Assembly: GCA_010093605.1 (NCBI GenBank)
Contig: MU004183.1
Location: 2,487,114-2,551,113, forward strand
Direction: 5' to 3'
DNA from: Lophium mytilinum
Taxonomy: Eukaryota > Ascomycota > Dothideomycetes > Mytilinidiales > Mytilinidiaceae
Length of the DNA: 64,000 nucleotides
Shown here: positions 34,800-46,171 of the stretch, piece after piece
How positions within the stretch are numbered: the stretch's first letter is position 1
Layout of the letters: each line of letters starts with the position of its first letter
The notes under the pieces: generated by a model
Databases searched by the model: none
Seen by the model: only the letters and a program-made list of their open reading frames with translations
What the model was told of the DNA's origin: nothing
Translations under genes and position numbers: made by a program

Positions 34800-35358
34800 A
34801 TGACTGAAAACACGAACCCTGCCAACTTCGCCAACCGCCCGACCGAAGAGGTCCGCGAGATTGCTGCTATGGGTGGTCGAGCCAGCCATGGCGGCCACGG
34901 TGGGAAGGGAGCTGACACCGAAGTGAGTGAACACTATTATGAACCCACGTAGTTCTCCATGCGCCCAACTAGATACTGACCTGCTTGGAAGTCCCACCCA
35001 GACCGCAATCCCGACGGAACCTTCACCAAGGGCAGCGAGCTTGCCAAAGAACTCGGAGCCCAAGGCGGCCACCTCAGCCATGTCAACGATGGCAACGATG
35101 GCACTACTCACCCCGATCGCAATGCCGATGGAACCTTCACCAAGGGAAGTGAGGCTGCTAAAGAGGCTGGCATCAAGGGTGGACATGCGGCCCACCATAC
35201 AGTAAGTGTGGATTAGACACAGGTCCAGATAGGTCACTGATGGGTAACAGACTGAGCATCCCGACCGCAACCCCGATGGAACCTTCACCAAGGGCTCCGA
35301 AGCTGCCAAAGAGGCCGGAGTCAAGGGCGGACATGCAAGCCACGGTGCGGCTGTTTAA
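34800..35358 (+). CDS. Con-10/GsiB-like stress and conidiation repeat protein
   Basis: Exons are 34800-34922, 34992-35201 and 35251-35358 (introns 69 and 49 bp), giving 146 aa. The start NPANFANRPTEEVREIAAMG with GGRASHGGHGG resembles conidiation-specific protein Con-10. It is followed by three copies of a unit of about 35 residues, HPDRNPDGTFTKGSE-x-AKE-x-G-x-KGGH, ending in the KGG motif of stress proteins such as bacterial GsiB. The chain is very hydrophilic and likely disordered, like hydrophilins made in spores or under water stress. Copies two and three are nearly identical, which suggests recent duplication. It may help tolerance to drying; this is inferred from the family. The TATA box upstream fits strong regulated expression. 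Confidence 0.85.
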
Positions 35359-36864
35359 GCTGCGGATGTGGGCGTCGATGAGCTGAGCTTATCATGGGAC
35401 AACTACTTTCTTTTGGTTTGACGAATATGGATTGAGGCTAGCATGAAAAGTTATGAGACCAATGACACTCCTTTCAAACCTCAGTAAATCAAATCGATTC
35501 TGAGATGAGACACTTACTTCCTTACCTACGCATCCCTCATGGCGATTCTGTTGAATGACTACCACGAGCCTCCACAAGTAAGCTTGATGGACTATGTTGA
35601 GCAACTGACATCGTTCTATGCCCACAATAATGTCCCGGTATAAGTTAGGAGGAGCCCAATCAACCTCCGAGTGCATGTGGCTAATAATCGGAGGTAAGGC
35701 TCCTGCCACGTCGGAGTCTAGGCCCTTAAATGCAGCGACGGTTTGATGCAGGGGAATATAATGGCAAGATATTGACTTGCAGGAGGGTACAGAACGTATG
35801 GACAGTCCCCTCTGACCTGCGTATACCTTCTCTTTGCTTTGAAGTACTTTGATGATGATTTCGAGACGAGGTATGTTGCTACCTTAACAGAGAGGGGGTA
35901 TTTGACAGAATATATCCCGAGTACATGAGATTGGAGAAGAGCTCGAAAAATGTGGATCAGTGTGGAGTGAGGGGTCCAATACCTTCTGCGCTGGAAACCA
36001 CTCCCTGCTCTCTAATTCAGCCACCAACACTCCGAGGCCACGATGCCGGATCCTCCGACGCAGCGTCACGCAGGCGGGTCAGACCTGCTGTGCCGCCGGG
36101 TGGCTTATGGTGTCTCCGGAAACTGACCCGGGAATGCAGTAGTGCCCAACCGGAGGATGGTGGTATGCTGTCTATTGGGCACATCCAGTCTTGCTTCTCG
36201 CGTCCTCTGCAATCAGCTGTCAGCGTCTTCGCAACGAGGAACGTGGAGCAGGAAGCTCTGGGGTCTTTGCACATGTGTGTCAGACAGCACAGCGATCAGC
36301 GCATGTTATTGGGCGGGAAGAGACAGGTGGGTGAGCGGTGGGTGAGCGGGCGTCTTGATTGGGAAACTTGTCGTCGAATAGCTCATTTCTAAGCGGCCGT
36401 GAACTTGAGGGCTGAGACTGGGTAGAAGCTGGAAATACCTCACTGCTCGATATTCACACCACGGTCAGTGCTATGGCGACGAAAGCAGTTTTGCTGGACT
36501 CGCCGCAGTCTGTTCTATCATGTAGCGCGAGCGGCGCTCTTTAGCCGGTAGAAGACGTCGAGAAATGAGAGTGACAAGCAAATAGAAATCTCTGCACTTT
36601 TGACCTTGTGCTGCCCTGTGGAAGGGGCTGATCTGAGCCTAAACCGCCGTTGAATCCCACCACTCGGGGTCGTAAGCACGAGTGACAGCGCAGACGGCGC
36701 GTGGTGGTGATTGGGGATGTGTGTACCTTGTACGAAGTAGAGCCCGCCGGGCTCGGATCTTTCGCGCGCCCAAACCCAACGACCAGGCCGCTGGGAAACC
36801 ACTACACTGGAAAGTCACTCCCGTTGCGCACCGGCCCTCTCCAGATGCTCCTGTTGCCGTCAAT
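35359..36864. other. Long intergenic region, no supported gene
   Basis: About 1.5 kb between the Con-10-like gene and the methyltransferase. Frames up to 155 codons lack domains and splice structure. An alternative in-frame start for the methyltransferase lies at 36682, but it adds a stretch of unlike composition. Confidence 0.35.
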
Positions 36865-38373
36865 ATGTCTCTGAGCATCCCCCTCCAGCACGAGTCGGAT
36901 GACCCGTCGTCTGGCGAAGCCGTCAGCCCGCGCTCCATTATCGAGCCCGACGTACGTCAAAGCCCACTGGCTGCTTTCTAGCCTTTCCAACCGCCCCGCT
37001 CACTCAGCTAACACGCCTCTGCATACACAGTCCGATCTGTCGGACAGCGCCCAGAGTGACTTCACGTTGGTGTCCCTAACGCGCCCGGCGTGCTCAATTG
37101 CGGTTGCTTATGGCTGTACAGGAGCACAAAGTCGGCCAACCAGAGCATCTTTGACTACGTTCGCGAGAATGGAAGGACTTATCACAGATACCAAGCCGGA
37201 AGTACGTCGAGTCCCTTCAATGGCACCTTGGGTGCGTCATACAACGCATCTTTGCTGACAGTGTGCTAGCATACCCGTTCCCGAACGATCAGGTAAATTT
37301 TACTGCCAGCACTCACGGCCCATGGTTGTACTGATGCGGACTCGGGCAGTCGGAGATTGAGCGAATGGACCTCCTGTACGAGATACTGAAGGTACTGTTC
37401 AAGGGAAAGCCGCATTTTGCCCCGCTCAAGCACCCAAGAAAGGCCATGGACATCGGGACGGGCAGTGGCAAATGGGCTATAGAAATGGGTGAGCAGACAC
37501 GTCGTTCATGTTCGGGGAGCAATGTTGACATTTTCAAGGCCACAAGTATCCTAACTGCGAGGTATGTAGTCAATTGGCCGGTAAGAACTAGATTCTCATG
37601 TACCACAGATCACCGGAACAGACCTCTCGCCCATACAGCCGGAGTGGTAAGCAAGCTCTTTCACGCACAGGACTATACTGCTTCTAAACGCTCTAGTAGG
37701 GTCCCAAACAACGTCAAATTTGTCATCGATGACGCGAACGAGGAGGACTGGATGGTCGACCCAGACTCCCACGACTATATCCACACCCGGGTGCTGCTCG
37801 GTGCCTTCCAGGACTTCAGAGAGATCATCGCCAAATCATACAAATACTTGAAACCGGGCGGATGGATGGAGTCGCAGGAGTATATGTCGACCATGTACTG
37901 TGACGATGGTACGATGCGTACCGACAACAAGTTCGCCGAGTGGACAAAGACCCAAGACCAAGCAGCGATGTCGATGGGTCGACCTCTCCGCATTGCGAAC
38001 AAGTTGAAGCGCTGGTACGAGCAAGCTGGATTCGTAGACGTGCACGAAGAAGTCTTCAAGCTCCCTGTGAACTCGTGGCCGAAAGACCCGCAGTTCAAGA
38101 TGCTTGGCCGGTTCAATGAAACGCAGATATACGATGGTCTACAGGCCTTCAGTTTGCAGATGTTCCAAAAGGGTCTAGGATGGACCAAAGACGAAATCGA
38201 GGTCTACCTTGTCCAAGTGAGAAAGTCGCTGTCAGATCGGACCACCCACGCATATCATCGAATGTAGGCCTCTCTCCTGTCGCCCTTTCCTCGTGAAATT
38301 CTTTGCTAATGTGTCTCCTAGTTATGTCGTATGGGGTCGGAAGCCGACCGAAGAAGAGATCGCTCGCCGGTGA
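36865..38373 (+). CDS. LaeA-like class I SAM-dependent methyltransferase
   Basis: Nine exons are proposed: 36865-36951, 37031-37065, 37122-37201, 37270-37292, 37350-37488, 37539-37561, 37609-37646, 37700-38263 and 38322-38373, giving 346 aa. SAM motif I is DIGTGSG at residues 109-115, followed by the LaeA-family segments YPNCEITGTDLSPIQPEW, VPNNVKFVIDDA and YLKPGGWMESQEY, ending YVVWGRKPTEEE. Such proteins are methyltransferase-like; LaeA itself is a nuclear regulator of secondary metabolism and the family is large in Pezizomycotina, so the substrate is unknown. Two exons are only 23 nt. The second donor (37066, GTTGGT) is weak and is chosen because it alone restores the frame. No metabolite cluster surrounds it. 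Confidence 0.88.
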
Positions 38374-40174
38374 CCCCATATCTTTCCAGCATTAAGCATT
38401 CATCTAGCACGCCATCTAGCCACGACTTTAACGACTTTCTTCTATTTATTCTCCAGCATTTCAGCGGCGTAAAAATTGGATACATGAGCGGTTTTAAGTC
38501 CTTCTCGTACCTTTGTAGTACTGCTGCAAGAACCCTCCTCTCTGGCGTCGGCGCAACGCAGCTATCGTGCTAGTACCAATTCGCATCAGTCAGGCCCTCT
38601 AGTTGCACCAGACGGGATGAGCATGCATCGGAGGATCTGGCTGGCCATACGAAGGACAAAATAGTAGCGTTTGAAAGGACCTAGGCGAATAATTATGTGC
38701 GTGGTGGAAATGCTGGCTTTCTCTTGCCGCGGGAGGACATTCCAACACTACCGCATAGACCTATGGCCTAGATCAACGGGCTGCAAGACCCACCTCCGTA
38801 GTCAAATCAGTATCAATAGACAATCTCTAAGAAGCCATTAGTCTTGTCTGTGTTCTGTACATAGCAAGATGCTATTGATTCGAGTGGAGTATCGGATTGA
38901 TTTCTGGACGTGTTGTCAGGCGGTAGGCACTCCAGACCTGATGGGATCCAGGCCGTCGAAATGCGTTTCTGATACACATGTGTGAACTGAAGATGCATTC
39001 AACTGACAAATTCTAGGAATGTCTTTCTTCTGGAATCAGAACGAGCGAACACCTGTCAAGTCATGTGACGAGAATCCAGATCGAGTACCTCCTCGGGGAA
39101 GCTCATTCGTTTACTATTGGCTAATGAAACCTCAAGATAAGGTATCCCACGCTTGCGGGAGCGCGGCGACAAGCACTGACTCCAGAGAGGCCTATTCAGC
39201 CACAGCGCGCTTCAGGTTGCACGACACCTGCTCCATCCGACGCCTCACAACAGGAAAAGCTTCGTTTCTGCGCGACGAAGCTCTTTCAACTTGCAACACG
39301 GTGCCAAGACGAAACGTCGGTCTTCGTAACATAACCAGCTACTAATAGCATTGTTACCAAAACGCGCAGTGTAACAGCGACAAGAGGTAACGACGCAGAG
39401 CCCAAAAGTGATTGCCAGGAGACCCACAATCGGCAAAAGCGCGCGCGAGGACTCTATCAACGCAGAATATGACAGGAAACTGGTTGACAGAGCCCGCGGA
39501 GAAGACACAAATATGAAGTCGGTGGCCTCGAGTGTGAGGTCGGGATCTTGATAACGCCAGAAAAGGACAGTTACACACGCTACGAGATAAGACGACGTGG
39601 GCGATCTTCAATCTCTACGCCCCCTGGCCCAATCATTTCCCGTGTTTTCTTTTTCTTCTCTTCACAATTCGGCCTACTGGAAATGAAGCCATCGCCGGTC
39701 GCGAATGCCCTAGCCCAGCGTCACCCTTCAGGTCAGTGACATCTCTTGCATCAGGATTCAGAGATCTCGGAACCGCTAGCCAGGCGACTGTGCATCTTCT
39801 CAGCTAGCTCCATTTCCTTATCTGGGGAAATATCAAATTAGCATTGGCACTTGCGCCCTACTCCCGCGGCGGCGCACCTGGGCAGACGTCTTCGGGGCTG
39901 GACTGACGGCTGGCTTGCCAGATCTATGCATGGGTGTCGTCCGCGGATTCGTGAGATCCAAGCCCTGGTAGAGAACTCCGGAGAAGCTTCATATTCTGTC
40001 CCAGCAGACAGGTTGCCCCATGGTTATAAAGCGGCACAGGTCTCAGGGCTGTCGTATTCGACGCAAGGGCACCACCGCATCTACTTCATCCCGCAATCTC
40101 CCTCGTCGGCATTCTCCCTCTATCTTGCTTGACCCTTCAACTGGCATCCCCTAAGTAATACAACACACGTCAAG
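38374..40174. promoter_or_regulatory. Intergenic, upstream of nitrate transporter; GATA and NirA-like sites
   Basis: About 1.8 kb without a supported gene. Near the transporter there is an AGATAA (minus strand, 39818-39823), the core of GATA sites for the nitrogen regulator AreA/NIT2, and GTCCGCGG at 39939-39946, one base from the NirA consensus CTCCGHGG. TATAAA lies at 40025-40030, 145-150 bp before the start. These fit nitrogen control but single sites of this length also arise by chance. Confidence 0.4.
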
Positions 40175-41810
40175 ATGGTCAACATCGCGCTCCTCTGGAA
40201 GGCCCCGGAGATCAATCCAGTGAACAAGAAAGCGAGATCGATACCCTTCTTTAACCCAATCAACGTCTATGGACGCGTCTTCTTCTTCGCCTGGTTCGGT
40301 TTCATGATCGCGTTCTGGTCGTGGTATGGTGAGTGATGATGCTCGCCTGCATATGCTCATAAACGAACCCTAGTCTAACCTGGGATGCAGCCTTCCCTCC
40401 GCTTTTATCAGATGTGATCGCAGGGGATCTCCACATGAAGCCGTACCAAGTGTCCAACTCGAACATTATTGCTTTGACAGCAACGTAAGCCCGTCCAGTT
40501 CAACCCTCTTTTCATTGTACGTCCACTAACGGCCCCACAGTCTTCTTGTTCGTCTTGTCGCTGGACCATGTTGTGACCGCTTCGGACCTCGTCTTACATT
40601 TGCTGGATGTCTTCTTGCTGGAGCTGTTCCCACCTTCCTCGCAGGAGCGGTTTACAATGCGTCCGGTCTCTACGCTCTTCGGTTCTTCATCGGCATACTT
40701 GGTGGCAGCTTCGTTCCTTGCCAGGTATGGACTACTGGGTTCTTCGACAAGAATGTTGTTGGCACAGCCAATGCTCTGACTGGAGGCCTCGGTAACCTTG
40801 GTGGTGGCATCACCTACTTCGTTATGCCCGCTGTCTATAATGCTCTCCGGAAAGATGGTCTTACCAAGCACGTAGCCTGGAGGGTCTCGTTCGTCGTCCC
40901 AGGTATCCTAATTGTTTCCGTCGCCGCTTTGCTGGTCCTCCTTTGTCCCGATTGCCCTACCGGCAGGTGGTCAGAACGACAAGCTGTCGTAGACGCTAGC
41001 CTGCAGCAACACAGCGTCGCCGGTGTTGTCGATGTCCCAGGCCATATCTCCGTCGAGAAGAAGGAGACTGGCACCTCATCTCCAACTCACTCCGATGACG
41101 AGAAGAAACACGGCTGGGCAGACAATGAGGCTCAAATGACCGACCAAGCTATGCTCGACACTGCCCGAGGCGAGGTAATTCAAAAGCCAACCATGAAGGA
41201 GATCCTCTCCGTCTGTTGCTCGCCTCAAACCCTCGTCACTGCGGCCGGATACTTCTGCTCTTTCGGTGCTGAGCTCGCGATCAACAGCGTCCTTGGAAAC
41301 TACTACCACAAGAACTTCCCCAAGCTCAGCCTCCAAGAGACTGGCAACTGGGCTGCCATGTTCGGTCTGCTCAATGGCGTAACGCGACCTCTTGGTGGAT
41401 ACGTCTCCGATCTTGCCTACCGCCGAACGAAGAGCGTCTGGGCCAAGAAGATCCTTCTCCACACCTACGGTGTCATCACCGGCTGCTTCCTAATTGCTAT
41501 CGGTGTGCTTGACTCCAAGAGCAAGGCTACTATGTTCGGTCTTATCGCTGGTATGGCATTCTTCCTCGAGGGTGGCAACGGTTTGAACTATGGCCTTGTC
41601 CCTTTTGTCCACCCTTACGCCAATGGTGTTGTGTCTGGCTTCACTGGCGCGGCTGGTAACTTGGGTGGTATTATCTTTGCTATCATTTTCAGGTACAACG
41701 GCAAGAACTTTGGTAAGGTTTTCTGGATTATTGGCATAATACATATCGCTATTAATCTGGCTGTGTCGTGGATCAAGCCGATTCCCAAAGGTCAAGTGGG
41801 AGGACGCTGA
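40175..41810 (+). CDS. High-affinity nitrate/nitrite transporter (NNP family, MFS)
   Basis: Exons are 40175-40328, 40391-40484 and 40541-41810 (introns 62 and 56 bp), giving 505 aa, close to the 507 aa of Aspergillus CrnA (NrtA). The nitrate signatures are present twice: [16 protein letters not shown] in helix 5 and [16 protein letters not shown] in helix 11. Arg residues expected in helices 2 and 8 lie in LLVRLVAGP and [10 protein letters not shown]. About twelve hydrophobic helices can be seen, with a hydrophilic central loop (about residues 215-280), longer than in plants and typical for fungi. It takes up nitrate at the plasma membrane by proton symport. Nitrate and nitrite reductase genes, often adjacent in fungi, are not found in this window. 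Confidence 0.95.
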
Positions 41811-42187
41811 GTGTTTTGGTTAGAAACTTGAGCTTTGTTTGTTGTATCTTTTGCAAAGGTTTCGTCATGTAATGAGACGAGTCCTGGAATAGTGCTGTCT
41901 CCTGTTTTTAGTCGAGTGGCCCTTGAGATATCCAAAATGTAAATGTTGTTATCTTCATAATCAGCATGCTTGGGACGCTTGTGATATTAGCCTCTACTTA
42001 CTTGGATATCCTTAACGAAAACCCTGAAGCATCCTGATTGCTAGAACCGTACTTACATGGTCCTTGATCACATGACTGGTGATAAATGAAGCAAGTTTAA
42101 CCGAGTGCCAAGTCCCGTTGAACCTCATTCCTTGAGTTTCGTGTTCACCTCCACCAAATACAAATCCAAGGGCAAAGATTATACAAC
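41811..42187. other. Intergenic between nitrate transporter and RPAP1-like gene
   Basis: These 377 bases hold the 3' region of the transporter and the promoter of the next gene in the same direction. No other feature is seen. Confidence 0.4.
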
Positions 42188-43567
42188 ATGTCCCTGGCAC
42201 GAGGAGAACGGTTCGAACTCAACCTTGACTCCGATGATGAGGAACAAGATGCGCAACAAGAGAATCACGAAGCTGCTGCGCAAATACCGCCCATCTACAA
42301 CTTCGTTGGTGATATCAAAGAGCGCGTATCTACTACAGCGAAGCCTCCAACAGCCCCAACAATGAGGAGTAGTCAAAGCGGGTTCCCGACGCATAAGAAA
42401 CGAGAGAGAGTCTCCGCGTTCAAACAACAAAGAGCTGCAAATGCGACTCCAAATAACCAAACTGCGCCTGCAACGTCCAGGAACTCTCAAGTACCGAGGC
42501 GCGATAGCGAGCTAACACACGAGGAAGCCGAGCGGGAACGAATAGACCAAGAAAACAACCAGCGCCTCGCCGAGATGTCACCAGATGAAATAGAACAAGA
42601 GCAGAAAGAGCTTTTCGAGGGCCTAAGTCCAGCACTCATCCAGCGGCTGCTCGGACGCGCCACTATCGACGATGGGCGAAACGAGAAAGCATTCGATTCA
42701 ATGCTACCCTCTACTGATCCTCCTAGATCCCCTACAAAAGCAAAAGCCGAGTCCTCCAGCAAGAAAGTCACTTTCGACACCTCAGTCCCCGATACACCCA
42801 CAACCACCGAACCCGCCGCTCCTCCATCCCCACAACTACAACCCGCTACAGAACCAATACCCGACCCTCCAAGCATCCACTTCCCCCAATCTCCCCACCC
42901 ACCCGACCTCGACCCCTCCTCTTCAACATTCCTCACAGACCTCCACGACCACTACTTCCCTTCCCTCCCATACGACCCTGCCCGCCTCGCCTGGCTCACA
43001 CCCCTCGACCCCGCCGACACATCATCCCCATACCACCCCTCTCAAGACGCGCTGAACCCCTCAGACCTGCGCTTCGGCTTCAACGGCGCCCTCATCCCGC
43101 CCCGCATGGCCGCCTCTATATCAACGACAAAGGGCTTGCATCACCACGGCGACGCGCCCGAGGCGGCTGGGTACACGGTCCCGGAGCTCGCGCGGCTGGC
43201 GAGGAGTAAAGTGGCTGCGCAGCGATGTGTGGCGTTCCAGACGCTGGGGCGGGTGCTTTATAGGCTGGGCAGGGGGGAGTTTGGGGTTGAGGAGGGTGTG
43301 GTCACGGTGGATGGGCCGGTGCGGGTGGCGAAGGATCTAGGAATGGCGGGGGATGAGGAGGATGGATCGGGCGAGGGGGATAGGGAGGAGAGTGTCGGCT
43401 CGGCGATGTGTAGGGGACTTTGGGAGTGTATGGAGGAGGGGAGGGTGGTGGAGACGCTGGTGGATGAGTCGGAGAGGGAGGGTGGCCATTTGACGGCGAA
43501 GACGTATGCGCAGGAGGCGTTGTGGAATTGGAGGAGGGGGGGTGGGAGGAAAAGGAAGGCGGTTTGA
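42188..43567 (+). CDS. RPAP1/Rba50-like RNA polymerase II assembly factor
   Basis: A single-exon gene of 459 aa. The N-terminal RPAP1_N region has GFPTHKKR, SAFKQQR, then IDQENNQRLAEMSPDEIEQE and LFEGLSPALIQRLLGRA. The C-terminal RPAP1_C region has LNPSDLRFGFNGALIPP, GLHHHGDAPEAAGYT, ELARLARSKVAAQRCVAFQT and LGRVLYRLGRGEFG. This pair of regions in this order is specific to RPAP1 and yeast Rba50, which help assemble and import RNA polymerase II. Between them lies a Pro-rich linker with strong C bias. The tail is basic (GGGRKRKAV). The human protein is far longer; about 460 aa is normal for a fungal form. Confidence 0.88.
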   Translation: MSLARGERFELNLDSDDEEQDAQQENHEAAAQIPPIYNFVGDIKERVSTTAKPPTAPTMRSSQSGFPTHKKRERVSAFKQQRAANATPNNQTAPATSRNSQVPRRDSELTHEEAERERIDQENNQRLAEMSPDEIEQEQKELFEGLSPALIQRLLGRATIDDGRNEKAFDSMLPSTDPPRSPTKAKAESSSKKVTFDTSVPDTPTTTEPAAPPSPQLQPATEPIPDPPSIHFPQSPHPPDLDPSSSTFLTDLHDHYFPSLPYDPARLAWLTPLDPADTSSPYHPSQDALNPSDLRFGFNGALIPPRMAASISTTKGLHHHGDAPEAAGYTVPELARLARSKVAAQRCVAFQTLGRVLYRLGRGEFGVEEGVVTVDGPVRVAKDLGMAGDEEDGSGEGDREESVGSAMCRGLWECMEEGRVVETLVDESEREGGHLTAKTYAQEALWNWRRGGGRKRKAV

Positions 43568-44278
43568 GAGGTGTTCGCAGCGGAGAAGATGACTCTGTCG
43601 GTCTTCAGGGCGGAGATAGAGATGCCAGGGACCGCTCTATGAGCTCAATGCTCTCTGATATGATCAAACCCTTAATCTACCTGAGCTTCAACGGGGCTAT
43701 TTCGTTACGAACTGTGCAATGCAGTCTAAAGTCACTTATTTAAAGTCCAAGCAGCTAAACCAAACATAACGAGAGGGTTGGACAAAATCTCTAGTTGTTC
43801 TATATACTGCTGATTGGCTTCAGACCTGGAATTCGCTTTTCCGCGCCTCCAATAGCCGTAACTATCATGTACCCAACATGTTGCTATCTTAGTCCACTCT
43901 ACAGCATACGGGCATGCCTACAAAGAGTTAGCATTGTGTCAACATAATGAAAGGATGAATTAAATACGGTGTGTCGGAAATCGCCTTTTTATTTCGGTAC
44001 GTGTTGCGAACGGGAGGCACTGCGTATACGCAGGCACGCCTGCGCAGCTCTTGGTCCACCAGCGGTGCTCCTTCCGACCACCAGCAAATCGGGACGCGGC
44101 ACAATTCAAGCCAGATTCCTGCCCCCCCCGCCCTGAAGCTCACTGAGCTCTAGAAAATGCTCGGAATGGTTTTCTCATCATCTTCACTCATTCACCCTTT
44201 TCTCCGGGTTTTTAAAGCTACCATTGCGGTTGATAATTGCTCTTAGCCTTGTCGTGTTGCTCGCTTACCTAAGGCAGA
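43568..44278. other. Intergenic, upstream of homeobox-C2H2 gene
   Basis: About 710 bases with no supported gene. The short frames here have no domain. The last 100 bases are the leader of the next gene. Confidence 0.4.
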
Positions 44279-46171
44279 ATGAGCACCGAGCCTCATCCCT
44301 CCGCGCTAGTTCTTTATCAGCCTCGCCAGTCCGCAGCCTCGCCAACAGAACTCCAAGACACGCAACGTACCGCAAGCACCACCTTCGATGAGGGTTCTCC
44401 AGAAGCCAACTGTCTCTTTGAAGAATTCCTTTCCTTTGGTGAGGATTTTGCGCAGCCTTCCCGCGTGGAGCCGGAATCCTTGAGAGATTATTATGATGGC
44501 GCTTCAGCCTCCCAAGAAGTAGTTGGCCTCACAGAATCTGCAGTCAACTTGCCCTACGATGACTGCCAAAGACAACTATATGGTGATGCTGCTTGCGGTT
44601 GTTTGGACTGTATTCTCTCTGGGCCGACTGAAATCAATGAAGGCGACGATGACTTATCCTTCTCGCAGCCAAACAACCTATCCGAGCGGTTTGGTTTGTG
44701 GGAGCGATACCCCCTGTCCTGCACAACAAACCACCTCCAGGAGTTTGTGAGCCTCGGAGATATCGAGAAGTGGCCGACCGATGAAAATCGGGATGGCTAT
44801 GGTCTGTTGGTGGACTATTACCCAACAGACTTCCAACTTGGACACAGCCAACAGGCCGACAACCTCACAGGACCGGGCCCATTAGAGAAAATACCTTCGA
44901 GTATCTCAAATTTTACTAACGATCACGAAAACAGCCTCACACCATTGGCCCCACCCAACCTGAAGGCCGCCAGAACTCTACAATCTCGGCAAACCGTTGT
45001 CGATGGCCATTGCCTACCGACACCTAGAACCAGAACTACTCAACAAGTAGGATCCGGCTCTCTCACAGGCAAAAAGGAAACCAATTCTGTGATCAAGAAA
45101 TGGTTCATTGCTCACATGACTTGGCCATATCCCAATTCCCAGGAGCAACGCTTTATGATGGAGGAAAGCGGTTTAAGCATCCGTCAAGTAAGGAGATGCC
45201 TCACTAATCTTCGAGCCCGTACAAATTGGAAAGGTGGGTGACTGTTAGTATTCTTTAAGTATTGCCATCGCGCTGACTAGGATATAGCCACGAGAAGTGA
45301 TCTCAGAGCACTTAGGCTTGGCTCTCTCTCAAGTAGCCCGCAATCTGGAGATTTTGATACCCAACGAGACACGCAATCTACCAACTCGATAGACCGGCAA
45401 TTGGTACTTAGTTCCTCCTCAGAGCCACAATCCACAGCTCGAGCCGCCTATACCTATCCCCAAGGGACTTTGGACGAGAGTTCTACTGAAGATGCAAATA
45501 GCGTAAGCTCTCCTGGCACCGCAGACGGTTTCGGCCTATCACCACTTCAACCTGCAGCGCCAAGAGAGATCAAGTGTATGACGGGAAGAAAAGGCAAGAA
45601 GCCATTCATTCTTAAAGAGCTAGTAGCAGGCCCAAATACCTTATCAGAGACGGAAGTGTACAATCCGCAGGACATGCCTTTCCAGTGCACTTTCTGCTTC
45701 AAGCATCTCAAAGATCGCTATGAATGGAAGCGTCATGAAGCTTCGTATCACGTCCTCGCTACTAAGTGGATTTGTATGCCCGAGAACACCTTCATCTCAA
45801 ATGGTAGCTGTGTCTTCTGCGAGAAAGCGCTCCCTTCCCCGTTGCACGACTGTTCTCAGAACATCGACACATGCCTAGCGAGATCCCTCGACGATCGGAC
45901 ATTCACAAGGAAAGACCATCTGAAGCAACACATCCAGCAAGTCCATCTCCAGAACACTAGAGGTTACCCTCCAAACCGACAGACAAATGTTTCACTCCGC
46001 ATACCACCTTCATGGCGTTTCGATCGCGACGCGACCGAATTTGATGCCAAAGCACTGTGGTGTGGTTTCTGCAAGACCGACCTCGAAACCTGGGCACAGA
46101 GAGTCGAGCACGTCTCTGAGCATTTTCAGCAGGGGGACAGCCTGACAACCTGGTCTGCCAAATTTCTTTAA
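44279..46171 (+). CDS. Homeobox and C2H2 zinc-finger transcription factor
   Basis: Exons are 44279-45233 and 45288-46171 (54-bp intron), giving 612 aa. The N-terminal half is acidic and Ser-rich, a plausible activation region. Residues about 270-318 form a TALE/KN-type homeodomain (WFIAHMTWPYPNSQEQRFMM, SGLSIRQVRRCLTNLRAR). In its third helix the usual WFxNxR reads CLTNLR: the DNA-contacting Asn and Arg are kept, Trp and Phe are not. Exon 2 encodes Cys/His-rich segments: FQCTFCFKHLKDRYEWKRHEASYH (given as CxxC...H...H), a CVFCEKAL pair, FTRKDHLKQHIQQVH and WCGFCKTDL...RVEHVSEHF. This combination is a known fungal family of nuclear regulators with unknown targets. The intron falls at the end of the homeodomain. 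Confidence 0.85.

Noticed and set aside
34791-35324. 177-codon minus-strand frame
   Set aside because: It is antisense to the three exons of the Con-10-like gene and arises from the repeated codons there; it crosses both introns and has no domain.
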